Positions 23,382 to 32,336 of a stretch of DNA of 32,447 nucleotides are shown piece by piece; positions within the stretch are counted from its first letter, which is position 1, and each line of letters starts with the position of its first letter. Below the pieces are notes generated by a model. That model was not told the origin of the DNA, searched no databases, and saw only the letters and a program-made list of their open reading frames with translations. The DNA is from an uncultured Oleispira sp. (GTDB taxonomy: Bacteria; Pseudomonadota; Gammaproteobacteria; Pseudomonadales; Oceanobacteraceae): NCBI GenBank assembly GCA_913061415.1, contig CAJXUD010000022.1:1-32447 (forward strand). Direction: 5' to 3'. The position numbers and the translations under genes were made by a program.

Positions 23382-24041
23382 TCAAGCAAAAGTAACCGCG
23401 TCACTCAATTCTGTACGATCAGTACGAGCTTTATTCACTAAAGCATCTTCATCTGCATAACCAAAAGACATACCAAACAAAATACCGCGTTCTTCTGGCA
23501 ACTCAAACATCTCTCGAATTGGTCCTGGGAATTGCCCTAGCGCTCCTTGCATACAACTAGAGATACCTTGCTCTTTCAATAACAAAGTTAAGGTCTGAGC
23601 ATAAATACCAATATCGACTGCCCCCATAATATCGAGATACTTGTCCATAGTGAAAATAGCAACATGTGGCGCATCGAAGAAAGCCCAATTACGCAACATC
23701 GCCATTTGGCGTTTCTGCTTTTCTTCACGACCAATATCCATCGCTGTGTATAACGCATTTGCTGCGCCAAACTGACGATCGCGATGCTCACCGGTATAAG
23801 CAACATTCCAATTAAAATCAGGGTTGGGCTTTTGCTGCTGCATCACCGTTTGAATCAATTTATTTTTCAGCGTTTCTTTTTGTTTACCCGAAACGACCAA
23901 TACCTTCCAAGGCTGAACATTACAGTTTGAAGGCGATTGCTGTGCTTTTAAAAAAATGGCTTCCAAGACTTCCTGCTCAACAGGCTCTTTTTTAAAACCA
24001 CGGCAAGATACTCGACTTTCAACAGCTTGACTGACGTTCAT
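23382..24041 (-). CDS. Nitroreductase-family FMN oxidoreductase
   Basis: This is a 219-residue NAD(P)H/FMN-dependent reductase. The start at ATG 24041 is chosen because AGGAAA lies 7 nt upstream and MNVSQAVESRVSCRGFKKEP is the normal family start; an upstream ATG at 24089 would add 16 odd residues. FMN-phosphate contacts are the SRVSCRGF and QQSPSNCNVQPWK segments, and GALGQFPGPIREMFELPEER is the usual C-terminal part. Substrates are likely nitroaromatics or quinones; this cannot be told from sequence. It is monocistronic with its own terminator. Confidence 0.88.
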   Translation of the reverse strand: MNVSQAVESRVSCRGFKKEPVEQEVLEAIFLKAQQSPSNCNVQPWKVLVVSGKQKETLKNKLIQTVMQQQKPNPDFNWNVAYTGEHRDRQFGAANALYTAMDIGREEKQKRQMAMLRNWAFFDAPHVAIFTMDKYLDIMGAVDIGIYAQTLTLLLKEQGISSCMQGALGQFPGPIREMFELPEERGILFGMSFGYADEDALVNKARTDRTELSDAVTFA

Positions 24042-24252
24042 TATATTTTCCTGTGCATAATTATTATGTGAAACGTGCTTAATTCCCATATTATCGAACT
24101 ATCACCATAAACAGAATGAATTCTATTCATCTAGTTCTATTCATCGCATTATTACCCGATTTTACGTTTAGGGGGTTTACCCAAGTACTTAAAATCAATA
24201 GTCTATTCATCTTAATTGATAAAAACGACAACCCAACAAATTTGGAGTAAAA

Positions 24253-25086
24253 ATGGAAAATTTTGATCTTGGAAGTATCGATCTCCCGAAACTTTTTGAG
24301 CAATTTCAAGGGATTTTTGTAGAGTACTCACTAAAAATCATTGCAGCCCTAGCCATCTTCATTATTGGCCGAATTGTTGCAAAAGCGATTGCTAAAGGTA
24401 TCTCAAAAGCATTACAACTTCGTAACATCGATGACACGGTTGCTACCTTTATCCACAACCTAGCCTATGGCGCATTGTATGTGTTTGTTGTTATTGCGGC
24501 ATTGAGCCAAATTGGTATTCAAACCGCGTCGTTCATCACTATTATTGGTGCCGCGGGTCTAGCGGTTGGCTTGGCATTACAAGGCTCTCTGTCTAACTTT
24601 GCTTCTGGCGTATTAATGATCATCTTCCGCCCATTTAAGCTGGGTGATTATGTTGAAGCCGGTGGTAAAGCCGGTACGGTTGAAGACATCCAAATTTTTG
24701 CCACTCAACTAAAAACACCCGACAATAAAGTCGTTATCATTCCAAACTCTGCCATTATGGACGACAGCATTGTTAACTATTCTCGTAAGCCAATGCGCCG
24801 TGTAGACCTTAAAATTGGTGTGAGCTACGAAGCGTACCTTCCAGACGTTAAAGCACTATTAACCAAGACGGTTCAGGCCAACGAAAAAGTATTGCATGAC
24901 GAAGGTTATAAAATTGCCGTATTAGAGTTAGCCGATTCTTCTGTTAACTTTGTTGTTCGTACTTGGGCGAAAACCCCTGAATATTGGGATGTGTACTTTG
25001 AACTTACGGAAAGCATCAAGCTTGCTTTAGACGAGAACAACATCTCTATTCCGTTCCCACAAATGGATGTACATGTTCAGAAATAG
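24253..25086 (+). CDS. mscS: Small-conductance mechanosensitive channel MscS
   Basis: This 277-residue inner-membrane channel releases solutes on hypo-osmotic shock. Helices lie at about 24-45, 66-88 and 93-125. The third is the Gly/Ala-rich pore helix (AAGLAVGLALQGSLSNFASG), followed by the beta domain (FRPFKLGDYVEAGGKAGTVE, IIPNSAIM) and the cytoplasmic cage ending SIPFPQMDVHVQK. Length and motif order are those of E. coli MscS. A GGAG ribosome site precedes ATG 24253. It ends in a strong terminator. The final codons and stop are part of a short tandem repeat (25078-25122). Confidence 0.95.
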   Translation: MENFDLGSIDLPKLFEQFQGIFVEYSLKIIAALAIFIIGRIVAKAIAKGISKALQLRNIDDTVATFIHNLAYGALYVFVVIAALSQIGIQTASFITIIGAAGLAVGLALQGSLSNFASGVLMIIFRPFKLGDYVEAGGKAGTVEDIQIFATQLKTPDNKVVIIPNSAIMDDSIVNYSRKPMRRVDLKIGVSYEAYLPDVKALLTKTVQANEKVLHDEGYKIAVLELADSSVNFVVRTWAKTPEYWDVYFELTESIKLALDENNISIPFPQMDVHVQK

Positions 25087-25122
25087 AACGCTCAGAAATA
25101 GAAAGTTCAGAAATAGAACGCT
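25078..25122 (+). repeat. Triplicated 15-bp unit containing the MscS stop codon
   Basis: CAGAAATAGAACGCT at 25078-25092 and 25108-25122 flanks CAGAAATAGAAAGTT at 25093-25107. The first copy encodes Gln-Lys-stop of MscS, so each copy carries a stop in the same frame. It looks like a slippage product. Confidence 0.85.
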
Positions 25123-25179
25123 CAAAAGCAGACGATTTAGATTTAGTACGCAACCTTACTCAATTTAAATTGTGTGCAC

Positions 25180-25217
25180 AAAAAAGCCCTGATCATTATT
25201 ATGATCAGGGCTTTTTT
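25180..25217. terminator. Bidirectional terminator between mscS and speB
   Basis: A perfect 17-bp stem, starting AAAAAAGCCCTGATCAT (25180-25196) with a 4-nt loop, ends in GGGCTTTTTT. The A-run and T-run make it work on both strands for these convergent genes. Confidence 0.9.
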
Positions 25218-25246
25218 ATGTTTAGACAAACAACCAACAAATGCGC

Positions 25247-26134
25247 CTAAGTATTTCTCTCAACAATTCCCATCATTTTATACGTCAGTACGGCCGCCGA
25301 AAACTCATAGCAATGAAAACCTTCAATCGGTGCAAACTCAGTGATATCAAAACCGATGATATTGCGCTGCTTTGCCACAGACTCAAATAAAGACAGCGTT
25401 TGATACCAAGCCAAACCACCCGGAACCGGAGTACCCGTAGACGGGAAAACAGAAGGGTCCATACCATCGATATCTAATGTGAAGAATACATTTTTCGGAA
25501 AGTCTTCTGGCAAGTCAAAGCTGCACACATTATTCGGTACCAGCTCTTCTGCATCAAGATGATAAACCCCATGCTGCTTACGAATTTCAACTTCTTCTTG
25601 GCAAAAAGCACGTATGCCTAATTGAAAAAGAGGAATGCCTTCGTCAACAACACGCTTCATGACCGAAGCATGACTATAAGGATTGCCTTCATAGGCTTCA
25701 CGTAAGTCGGCGTGCGCATCAATTTGCACAACACCAAAGTCTGTTACTCCCGCCGCCAATAAGCCCTTAATGATACCATAGGTGACTGTGTGCTCTCCTC
25801 CTAAACCAATCGGGAAGCCCCCAGCTTCAACAATGGCCTGAGTATCGCGGGCAATGTTATTAACAACCGTCTCTGCATCACCCGTCATATCAACCGGCGG
25901 ATGAGTATAGATGCCCTGATCACTTGGAGTGCTCTTGCCGTCCCAAGTTTCTAGCTGCCATGAAGCTTCTAAAATCTTTGCAGGGCCTAAACCAGTACCG
26001 CCCCCATAAGAAACTGACTCTTCATAAGGAATCGGCAAAACATGAAAACGCGCGTCTTCTTTTTTAGGATGCTCGAACTCAGAGCCTAAAAAAATGGGAT
26101 AACCAGGCGCGGCTAACTGATCAAATTCTTCCAT
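25247..26134 (-). CDS. speB: Agmatinase
   Basis: This 295-residue ureohydrolase converts agmatine to putrescine and urea in the cytosol. The binuclear manganese ligands are all present: H115 in GLGGEHTVTYG, D139/H141/D143 in VVQIDAHADLREAYEGNPYS, and D221/D223 in FFTLDIDGMDPS. SHASVMKR and STGTPVPGGL are typical agmatinase loops. Putrescine from this step feeds the carboxynorspermidine route whose last enzyme (NspC) is at 31005-32273, 5 kb away. It is divergent from the FAD amine oxidase-like gene across a 240-bp gap. An AAGAGA ribosome site precedes the ATG. Confidence 0.93.
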   Translation of the reverse strand: MEEFDQLAAPGYPIFLGSEFEHPKKEDARFHVLPIPYEESVSYGGGTGLGPAKILEASWQLETWDGKSTPSDQGIYTHPPVDMTGDAETVVNNIARDTQAIVEAGGFPIGLGGEHTVTYGIIKGLLAAGVTDFGVVQIDAHADLREAYEGNPYSHASVMKRVVDEGIPLFQLGIRAFCQEEVEIRKQHGVYHLDAEELVPNNVCSFDLPEDFPKNVFFTLDIDGMDPSVFPSTGTPVPGGLAWYQTLSLFESVAKQRNIIGFDITEFAPIEGFHCYEFSAAVLTYKMMGIVERNT

Positions 26135-26373
26135 CGTATATCTCTTTTAAATCTGTATGCGCCAAACCATCAATCGTCGATGAATAAAGCAACTTTGTGA
26201 ACTGATATTTTAGCGTATTTATCCCTACCCAGTTAGTAGAATCACCACCACGCGCTCGCAAATTAACGCCTACGTTCTTTCTGATTAAGTAAGCAACACT
26301 GTTATATGCCATAACGACTAATCCTAAACACGCCATTTGCCGTACAATTCACTGAATGAATTAATAATGATGT

Positions 26374-27474
26374 ATGAATATGAGTTTTGTAGAGCATTTG
26401 ATTATTGGTGGTGGCATCAGCGGCTGCGCCATGGCACGACAGCTAGCCAAGTATCAGCGGGACTTTAAGTTGATCGAAGCTCAAGCCAGCTTAGGTGGCC
26501 GTATTCAAAGTACCGAGCAAGGGCTAGATTTAGGCCCTACTTGGTATTGGCCTCATCAACACAGCGTGAAAGCGTTATTAAGTGAACTGCAGCTGGATAC
26601 CTTTGATCAATATACCCAAGGGGATTATGTTTACCAGCAAGCGCATAATACTGAAATAAGCCGAGGTCGTGATGCACAAACTATGCTGTCTCACCGAGTC
26701 GTTGGTGGTATGGGCGCAATCATTAATGCGTTAAGTAAAACCATTCCAGCAGACAATATTGTATTAAACTGCCCCGTTACTCACATCACTAAGCAAGACG
26801 AGCTTTGGCAAGTCATACTGAGCAATGGCGATACCTTGATATGCAAGCACCTTTGGCTCGCCATGCCACCTCGTAAAGTAGCTCAGCTATTAAACGAAGC
26901 TGTACTAAGCACCACACTCATCTCACACCTACAAGATCAACAAACATGGATGTCAGCACAAGCCAAATTTGTCGCAGAATATGAAACCCCGTTTTGGCGT
27001 GATGCTGGCTTATCAGGCCAAGGCTTTAGCCAAGTTGGCCCAATGGTTGAAATTAATGATGCTAGCGGCGTTGATAGAGAGAATACGAATGAGGGTGTCC
27101 ATGATAACGCTAGTCCAGCCGCCTTATTCGGTTTTATCGGCGTGCCTGCGCTAAATCGAAAAACCATCGACAAACAGCAAATCATAAATGCTTGCATTGC
27201 GCAGCTAGGGAAACTATTTGGCGAAGCGGCCCTCTCCCCCATTAGCACTCACTATATCGATTGGGCTAACAATGAATACATATCCACAAATACCGACATC
27301 AATGAACCATCACAACATGCGCACTTTGATCAAGCGAGATTCAAAGCAGAATTAAACAGATTAAATTTGGGATTGATCGGCTCAGAATTTTCACAAACCG
27401 AACCAGGATATATCGCAGGAGCGCTTGACCATGTGAATGATCAAGCGGTTAAAATAAAAATCCAAAGCAGCTGA
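26374..27474 (+). CDS. FAD-dependent amine oxidase-like protein
   Basis: This 366-residue protein has an N-terminal dinucleotide-binding motif (EHLIIGGGISGCAMARQL) and the following EAQASLGGRIQS and DLGPTWYWP loops, the signature of the monoamine oxidase/phytoene desaturase superfamily. The C-terminal FAD contact is GLIGSEFSQTEPGYIAGALD. It is shorter than typical MAO-like enzymes (about 430-460), mainly in the substrate domain. Being divergent from speB, it might act on a polyamine, but nothing in the sequence proves that; other amines or isoprenoids are equally open. Confidence 0.8.
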   Translation: MNMSFVEHLIIGGGISGCAMARQLAKYQRDFKLIEAQASLGGRIQSTEQGLDLGPTWYWPHQHSVKALLSELQLDTFDQYTQGDYVYQQAHNTEISRGRDAQTMLSHRVVGGMGAIINALSKTIPADNIVLNCPVTHITKQDELWQVILSNGDTLICKHLWLAMPPRKVAQLLNEAVLSTTLISHLQDQQTWMSAQAKFVAEYETPFWRDAGLSGQGFSQVGPMVEINDASGVDRENTNEGVHDNASPAALFGFIGVPALNRKTIDKQQIINACIAQLGKLFGEAALSPISTHYIDWANNEYISTNTDINEPSQHAHFDQARFKAELNRLNLGLIGSEFSQTEPGYIAGALDHVNDQAVKIKIQSS

Positions 27475-27498
27475 ACTGTTCAAGTAAGTAAACACATT

Positions 27499-27534
27499 TA
27501 GCAAAGCTACTCACACATTAAAAATGCTTTGCTA
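27499..27534. terminator. Hairpin between convergent amine oxidase-like and small membrane genes
   Basis: TAGCAAAGC (27499-27507) and GCTTTGCTA (27526-27534) form a perfect 9-bp stem with an 18-nt loop, overlapping the stop of the minus-strand gene. Flanking T-tracts are weak. Confidence 0.5.
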
Positions 27535-27981
27535 GAGCTTTCCGTGCTTTACCAACGTTTCATATTGTTTTTTGGCTAAGTGTCCGTAAGAAAGTGAAAG
27601 TACAAAAAAGCATACCGCTGAAGCAAATAACAAAATTAAAAGCATCACTAAAAAACCCATCGATATCAGAGCCTCAAAAACTTCTTGACCTTCTCCTGAA
27701 AAGATAAAAAATATACTCGATATTAATATAGATATTGCTACAGCAACCAGCAGAGAAAGCCAAATTAACTGGCTCTTCTCTGATTGACTGGGCGCTCGCT
27801 TATTGTCTTGAATAAACTTAATAACAGCAGCCATAGCCGCGCCCATTAAAGCCCCAATACTCACACCTGAATTAGCTTCAACTTCCAACAGGCCTAATAT
27901 AATCGATATACCGACTAGCAATATTAAGTGTATAACCCCAAATCGAAAGACGTACTTCCCTACTCTTACATTTTCTTCCAT
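27532..27981 (-). CDS. Small four-helix membrane protein, ABZJ_00895-like
   Basis: This 149-residue protein has hydrophobic helices at about 11-32, 40-58, 72-95 and 103-130. The loop KFIQDNKRAPSQSEKSQLIW between the second and third helices resembles the ABZJ_00895 family of uncharacterised inner-membrane proteins. No catalytic motif is visible. It is transcribed alone; a hairpin TTATGGC/GCCATAA (28017-28034) lies in its upstream region. Family assignment is from memory of the pattern and moderate in confidence. Confidence 0.65.
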   Translation of the reverse strand: MEENVRVGKYVFRFGVIHLILLVGISIILGLLEVEANSGVSIGALMGAAMAAVIKFIQDNKRAPSQSEKSQLIWLSLLVAVAISILISSIFFIFSGEGQEVFEALISMGFLVMLLILLFASAVCFFVLSLSYGHLAKKQYETLVKHGKL

Positions 27982-28213
27982 GCGAAACTTCCTTAATTTA
28001 AACTCTAAAAATATGCTTATGGCTTAGGCCATAATCATTGTTAGAAATAGAATATAAAATTAATAATAAATACTTAGTTTGTAGCTATTATTTCTAATTA
28101 CATCAATAATTTCCGTCACAATATATACAACGAACGAAATTATCAATAATTAAAACATCACGATGCTATCGCATAATATTTAACGCTGCTTTATGTGACT
28201 AACCTTCCATAAC

Positions 28214-28918
28214 CTAATCAAAAACCTTGCTCACTTTTTCCGTTAAGGCTTCTTTGGCGGTGCCTTTAAGTAACAGACCGTGTGCAGCGATAATCGAATC
28301 AAAATCTAACGCGAGTATTCTAATAAAATCGCCCTTCAACGTTGTTCCTTTTGGCGTTACTCGCTTCAGCCAAGGAGGACCAATATTCAGCCCGACTTTA
28401 AACCCTAAAAGTTTGAATGCAAATTGAGTAAAACGGGTAAAGTAGCGCCAATCTGAATGATACTGAATACTGTCTGTGGTGATCAGGAGCTTATGATCTT
28501 TAAGCAATAAAGCAGCTTCTGGGTATTTAGCAGACTCAAAAATAAAAAACTCTGAATTTGGAAATGGGCTTAAAGCAGCCGCCGTAATGAACTTAGTTGG
28601 AATCGGCATTTTATAGGTTGCTTGGCCTTCTTGTGCCCAAAATTCACACGAATAGCGATCAAGATAGAACGCATCATCCAGCCCATGAAAATCACCTAAC
28701 CTAAGTAAATACTTAACTTCACCAAGCTCATCTAGCTGCGAAAGACCATGATCATTCATGCGCACGGGGTTGATTAGCGTCAGTTCATTGCCATTTTTGA
28801 GGATGATCATATTTCGATTCATCCTCATGCCTGGCCCCATTTTTATACTGCCATGAAGAAAATAAACATCTGGATATAAGCACTGTATGTCATCATGAGG
28901 ATAAGCTTGTGGGAACAT
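28214..28918 (-). CDS. DUF4336-like metallo-beta-lactamase-fold protein
   Basis: This 234-residue protein contains LLRLGDFHGLDDAFYLDRYS in place of the zinc-binding HxHxDH of metallo-beta-lactamases, and a later LLITTDSIQYH where another metal ligand would fall. This is the pattern of DUF4336-like proteins, which keep the fold but have an altered metal site. The C-terminus (DFDSIIAAHGLLLKGTAKEA) resembles the last motif of the fold. No signal peptide, so it is cytosolic. Activity unknown. Confidence 0.65.
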   Translation of the reverse strand: MFPQAYPHDDIQCLYPDVYFLHGSIKMGPGMRMNRNMIILKNGNELTLINPVRMNDHGLSQLDELGEVKYLLRLGDFHGLDDAFYLDRYSCEFWAQEGQATYKMPIPTKFITAAALSPFPNSEFFIFESAKYPEAALLLKDHKLLITTDSIQYHSDWRYFTRFTQFAFKLLGFKVGLNIGPPWLKRVTPKGTTLKGDFIRILALDFDSIIAAHGLLLKGTAKEALTEKVSKVFD

Positions 28919-29148
28919 TATTCTTCCTTAAAAGTTAGATCAGCACTTCAATGTGCAACAAAAATATTTTTAGCAGTTAAACCAGTCATGTCTGAAAATA
29001 ACAAAAATAACGATATATTTTACGTCATCGCTTGTCAATTTTATAACGATTCATTGATGAATGCATGATTGAGAAAAGATTATTAGCAATAGCGAGAAGA
29101 ATGAGCTTTATACCCAAACAAGAGAAATACGTATGTTATGAAACAAGA

Positions 29149-29175
29149 CACCTCATCATTGATCTGATGTCGGTG
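29149..29175 (-). terminator. Imperfect hairpin downstream of the BCCT gene
   Basis: CACCTCATCA (29149-29158) pairs with TGATGTCGGTG (29165-29175) apart from a small bulge. On the minus strand it is followed by TCTTGTTT. It is about 33 bp after the BCCT stop. Confidence 0.45.
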
Positions 29176-29207
29176 CCTGTTCTACGCGGATGATTAAAAA
29201 CTACGCC

Positions 29208-30785
29208 TTAGCGAAAATTCTGCTCACGTGCCATCGCCATTGCCGCTTTTGGGCCAGTCCATAAAGTAGGTAGTATAATGAACGACACAGGGATCGCAGT
29301 GATCACAATAAACTGCTGCAAAACACCAATCTGACCTTCGCCTAAGTACAGTAATACACCTGCCATAATCGCCATTGCTGCGCCCCAGAAGGCACGAATT
29401 GAAAAGTGGGGTTCATCATGACCTGCACCCACAACCGCAATCGAATAACTCATAGAATCACCCGTGGTAGCAACAAAGATTGTTGTTAATAACATCATGG
29501 CTAAGGCCATCCACATGCCACCGGGCAATGCTTGTGCGACCGAGAACGTCACCACATCAAAAGAAAAACCTTTCAGCGCTTCCGTTAGCTCCACTGCCCC
29601 CGTCATTTGATAATAGATGCCTGAACCACCTAATAGCGTAAACCAAATTGTCGTCGCGATCGGCGCTAAAATAGCGACGGCGATTACCATTTGGCGAATA
29701 GTTCGGCCGCGAGAAATTCGCGCAACAAAAATAGCCATTAACGGTGCATAACCAATAAACCAAGCAAAGAAGAAAATGGTCCACCACTTCATCCACCAAG
29801 CAGGCGCTGTTTCACCAGTAATGGTCGCCATCGATAAGAACGAAGAAACGTATTCACCCATCGACTGTAAATAGGTATTGGTTAAAAATAATGTTGGGCC
29901 AAAAATAAAAATAATCGCACCAATTGCTAAGGCTAAAAATACATTAAAGCGACTCAGCATTTGTATGCCTTTATGAATGCCACTCATCGCAGATGCAATA
30001 TAAACCACAGCCAACATCAGTAAAATAAATAACTGAGTAGTAAAGCCATTGGCAAAACCAAATAAGACATGCAGACCATAACTCATTTGAGTTGCAAGAA
30101 AGCCGATGGGGCCAACCGTTCCCGCAACGACGGCAATCACGCAAAGCGCATCAACCACACTGCCCACCCAGCTGGTAAGAATCCAATCACCAAATACCCC
30201 ATGAAGCAAAGTACGCGGCTGCAGTGGTTTACCTAAATTGTAATGCGCATAAGCCAATACAATTGCGGCCAAAGATCCCATGACCGCCCAAGCTAAAAAG
30301 CCCCAATGCATGAACGATTGCGCCATAGCAGGTGCTACTGCGGCGGCGGTTCCTGCTTCTACATCAAACGCAGGAGGCGTAACAATAAAATGATAAATCG
30401 GCTCACCTGCGGCAAAAAACACGCCACCACCGGCCAGTAATGTGCACATCACCATCGATAGCCAACGGAAAGTACTGATCTCTGGCACATCTAAATTACC
30501 AATCTTAGCCTCACCCGCACGGCTTAACGCCACCCCCATAGCTACAAAGAAAGTCGCCAGTAATAAGATTTGAAAAAAGGAACCAAGATATTTAGCCGTC
30601 CAAGCGAACCCTATGCCGATTTGAGACGTCAGCCACGAGGAGTCATAAATAGACAAACCAATGAACAGAGCGATAAAGCCCATCGTCAAAGAAAGTACAA
30701 TAGGATCACCAAAACGGTGATTAAGATTATTTACAGCAGAATTAGAAGCTTTTAAATTCGAGCCTTCAGGGCTTGAAGCATTCAT
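29208..30785 (-). CDS. BCCT-family transporter with non-canonical substrate residues
   Basis: This 525-residue, twelve-helix secondary transporter belongs to the betaine/choline/carnitine family. The family signature is clear in ARISRGRTIRQ at 355-365 and in AGGGVFFAAGEPIYHF at 118-133. However, the eighth-helix tryptophan box, normally AWWISWSP in betaine carriers, reads AWFIGYAP (341-348), and the GLMFWGVAEP motif is GVFFAAGEP, so the aromatic cage that holds trimethylammonium is only partly kept. Transport of glycine betaine or choline is therefore doubtful; another small zwitterion is possible. The C-terminal tail is short, without an obvious osmosensing extension. It is flanked by intergenic gaps, so monocistronic. 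Confidence 0.88.
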   Translation of the reverse strand: MNASSPEGSNLKASNSAVNNLNHRFGDPIVLSLTMGFIALFIGLSIYDSSWLTSQIGIGFAWTAKYLGSFFQILLLATFFVAMGVALSRAGEAKIGNLDVPEISTFRWLSMVMCTLLAGGGVFFAAGEPIYHFIVTPPAFDVEAGTAAAVAPAMAQSFMHWGFLAWAVMGSLAAIVLAYAHYNLGKPLQPRTLLHGVFGDWILTSWVGSVVDALCVIAVVAGTVGPIGFLATQMSYGLHVLFGFANGFTTQLFILLMLAVVYIASAMSGIHKGIQMLSRFNVFLALAIGAIIFIFGPTLFLTNTYLQSMGEYVSSFLSMATITGETAPAWWMKWWTIFFFAWFIGYAPLMAIFVARISRGRTIRQMVIAVAILAPIATTIWFTLLGGSGIYYQMTGAVELTEALKGFSFDVVTFSVAQALPGGMWMALAMMLLTTIFVATTGDSMSYSIAVVGAGHDEPHFSIRAFWGAAMAIMAGVLLYLGEGQIGVLQQFIVITAIPVSFIILPTLWTGPKAAMAMAREQNFR

Positions 30786-31004
30786 TGAGTGTGAGATAAA
30801 AACACCGTGAGTTTAAAAAATTGGGCATTTACTCTACGGAAATCACTAAGTCTTTGCAAGGATATGGCCCAATTGCTTTGTAACGATCTGTAGCATTTAA
30901 AAAGGCGTATTCTTCAAAAACAAAAAAGGAGAAATGAACCTGCGTCCATCTACCCTTTAAGTTTATGCTTAAATTTTTACTTTGATCAGACTAAACAATA
31001 TTAA

Positions 31005-32273
31005 CTACGATAAACGCTGCTTAAAGTCTTGATAGCCGAACTGCTTAACCACGGTAACTTCGTCAGTTTCAGAGTTCCATAAGGCTAAAGACGGTAAACC
31101 AATACCGTTGAAGGTGGATGTTTTTACCATTGTATAATGACTCATATCATCAAACATTAAACGCTGACCGACTTTTAATGGTTGATCGAAACTGTAATCA
31201 CCCATCACGTCACCGGCTAAACAAGTTTGACCGCCCAAGCGATAACTGTATTTCTTTTCGTCTTGTTCACCAGCACTGCTATGAGCAAACGAGCTCAAGT
31301 CTAGAATTTCAGCGCGGTATGGCATTTCCAACGTATCAGGCATATGACACGTTGCACTGGTATCTAAAATCGCAAGATCCATTTGGTTGTAGCCCAAGTC
31401 TAAAACTTCGCTGACCAAAACACCGGTATGAATGGCAATGGCTTCGCCCGGTTCCATATACACTTGTACGTCGTACTTTTTTTGAAACGCTTTGATACGT
31501 TCAATTAATTTATCAACGTTATAGTCTGGGTGCGTAATGTGATGGCCACCACCAAAGTTCACCCACTGCATTTTATGCAGGTACTCACCAAACTTTTCTT
31601 CAACAGCATTCAGCGTACGATCGAGGGGTTCGAATAGTTGCTCGCACAAGGTATGGAAGTGCAATCCGTGAATTCCAGCAGCAACGAGTGCGTCAGGTGT
31701 TGGTGCATTTTCCATAAAGGTATCGTAAGGAATACCTAAGCGTGAACCAGCCGCACACGGGTCGTATATTTCAACGGCACCTTCCGAGTGCATTGGGTTG
31801 ATGCGTAAACCAAAGTCGATCATTTCACCTTTTTGTGCTCGTTCTTTTATCGCTTGCTGAATCAATGGTTGAAAACGATTCCACTGATTGAATGAATTAA
31901 AAACGATGTGATCACTGAAGGTTAATAGTTCTTTTAAATCGGGCTCGGTAAACGCCGCAGAAAAGACGTGCATTTCTTTATGCGCTTCTGGTGTATTGGG
32001 AGCACCTTTTTTGTTGCCGCCAAATTCTTCATAACCGAGCAAGGCTTCATGCAATCCGCTAGAGCATGTACCCGATAAGTATTTGGTAATCAGCGGCGCA
32101 AGGCTAAACATTGAGAATGCTTTTAGTGCCAATAATACTTTAGCACCGGATTCTTCTTGCACACGATTTAGGATTTTTAGATTGTTTTCAACCGCAACCT
32201 CATCCACAACAAAGCATGGACTAGGGACGCGAGTCGGATCAAAGTTGAAAAATGTTTTGCTGTTAATATTCAA
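31005..32273 (-). CDS. nspC: Carboxynorspermidine/carboxyspermidine decarboxylase
   Basis: This 422-residue PLP enzyme of the alanine racemase/ornithine decarboxylase fold removes CO2 from carboxy(nor)spermidine, the last step of the Vibrio-type (nor)spermidine pathway. VLLALKAFSMF places the PLP lysine at K51. WVNFGGGHHITHPDYNVDKL binds the cofactor phosphate. TSATCHMPDTLEMPYR and RLGGQTCLAGDVMGDYSF carry the conserved cysteines and substrate carboxylate contacts. The partner dehydrogenase is not in the window and may lie to the right. A long 8-bp tandem repeat begins about 60 bp upstream of the start. Confidence 0.93.
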   Translation of the reverse strand: MNINSKTFFNFDPTRVPSPCFVVDEVAVENNLKILNRVQEESGAKVLLALKAFSMFSLAPLITKYLSGTCSSGLHEALLGYEEFGGNKKGAPNTPEAHKEMHVFSAAFTEPDLKELLTFSDHIVFNSFNQWNRFQPLIQQAIKERAQKGEMIDFGLRINPMHSEGAVEIYDPCAAGSRLGIPYDTFMENAPTPDALVAAGIHGLHFHTLCEQLFEPLDRTLNAVEEKFGEYLHKMQWVNFGGGHHITHPDYNVDKLIERIKAFQKKYDVQVYMEPGEAIAIHTGVLVSEVLDLGYNQMDLAILDTSATCHMPDTLEMPYRAEILDLSSFAHSSAGEQDEKKYSYRLGGQTCLAGDVMGDYSFDQPLKVGQRLMFDDMSHYTMVKTSTFNGIGLPSLALWNSETDEVTVVKQFGYQDFKQRLS

Positions 32274-32336
32274 AATTAATACTCAAAAAAATTAAACTCT
32301 AAGACGCCGAACTTAAAAATCTAAAATCGCGACAAT

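Noticed and set aside
26121-26336. 71-codon minus-strand frame upstream of speB
   Set aside because: Overlaps the speB start, lacks a motif and has no clear ribosome site. The region is better read as the speB / amine oxidase-like divergent promoter gap.
28400-28420. CCCTAAAAG within the DUF4336-like gene, resembling half of the shared palindrome
   Set aside because: No matching second half and it lies inside a coding region.
30922-30970. Plus-strand AAGGAG followed by an 8-codon frame (MNLRPSTL) and a TTTAAG/CTTAAA dyad with T-run, resembling a leader peptide and attenuator
   Set aside because: No plus-strand gene follows; both neighbours are on the minus strand, and the stem contains almost no GC. 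Probably chance, or a weak nspC terminator.
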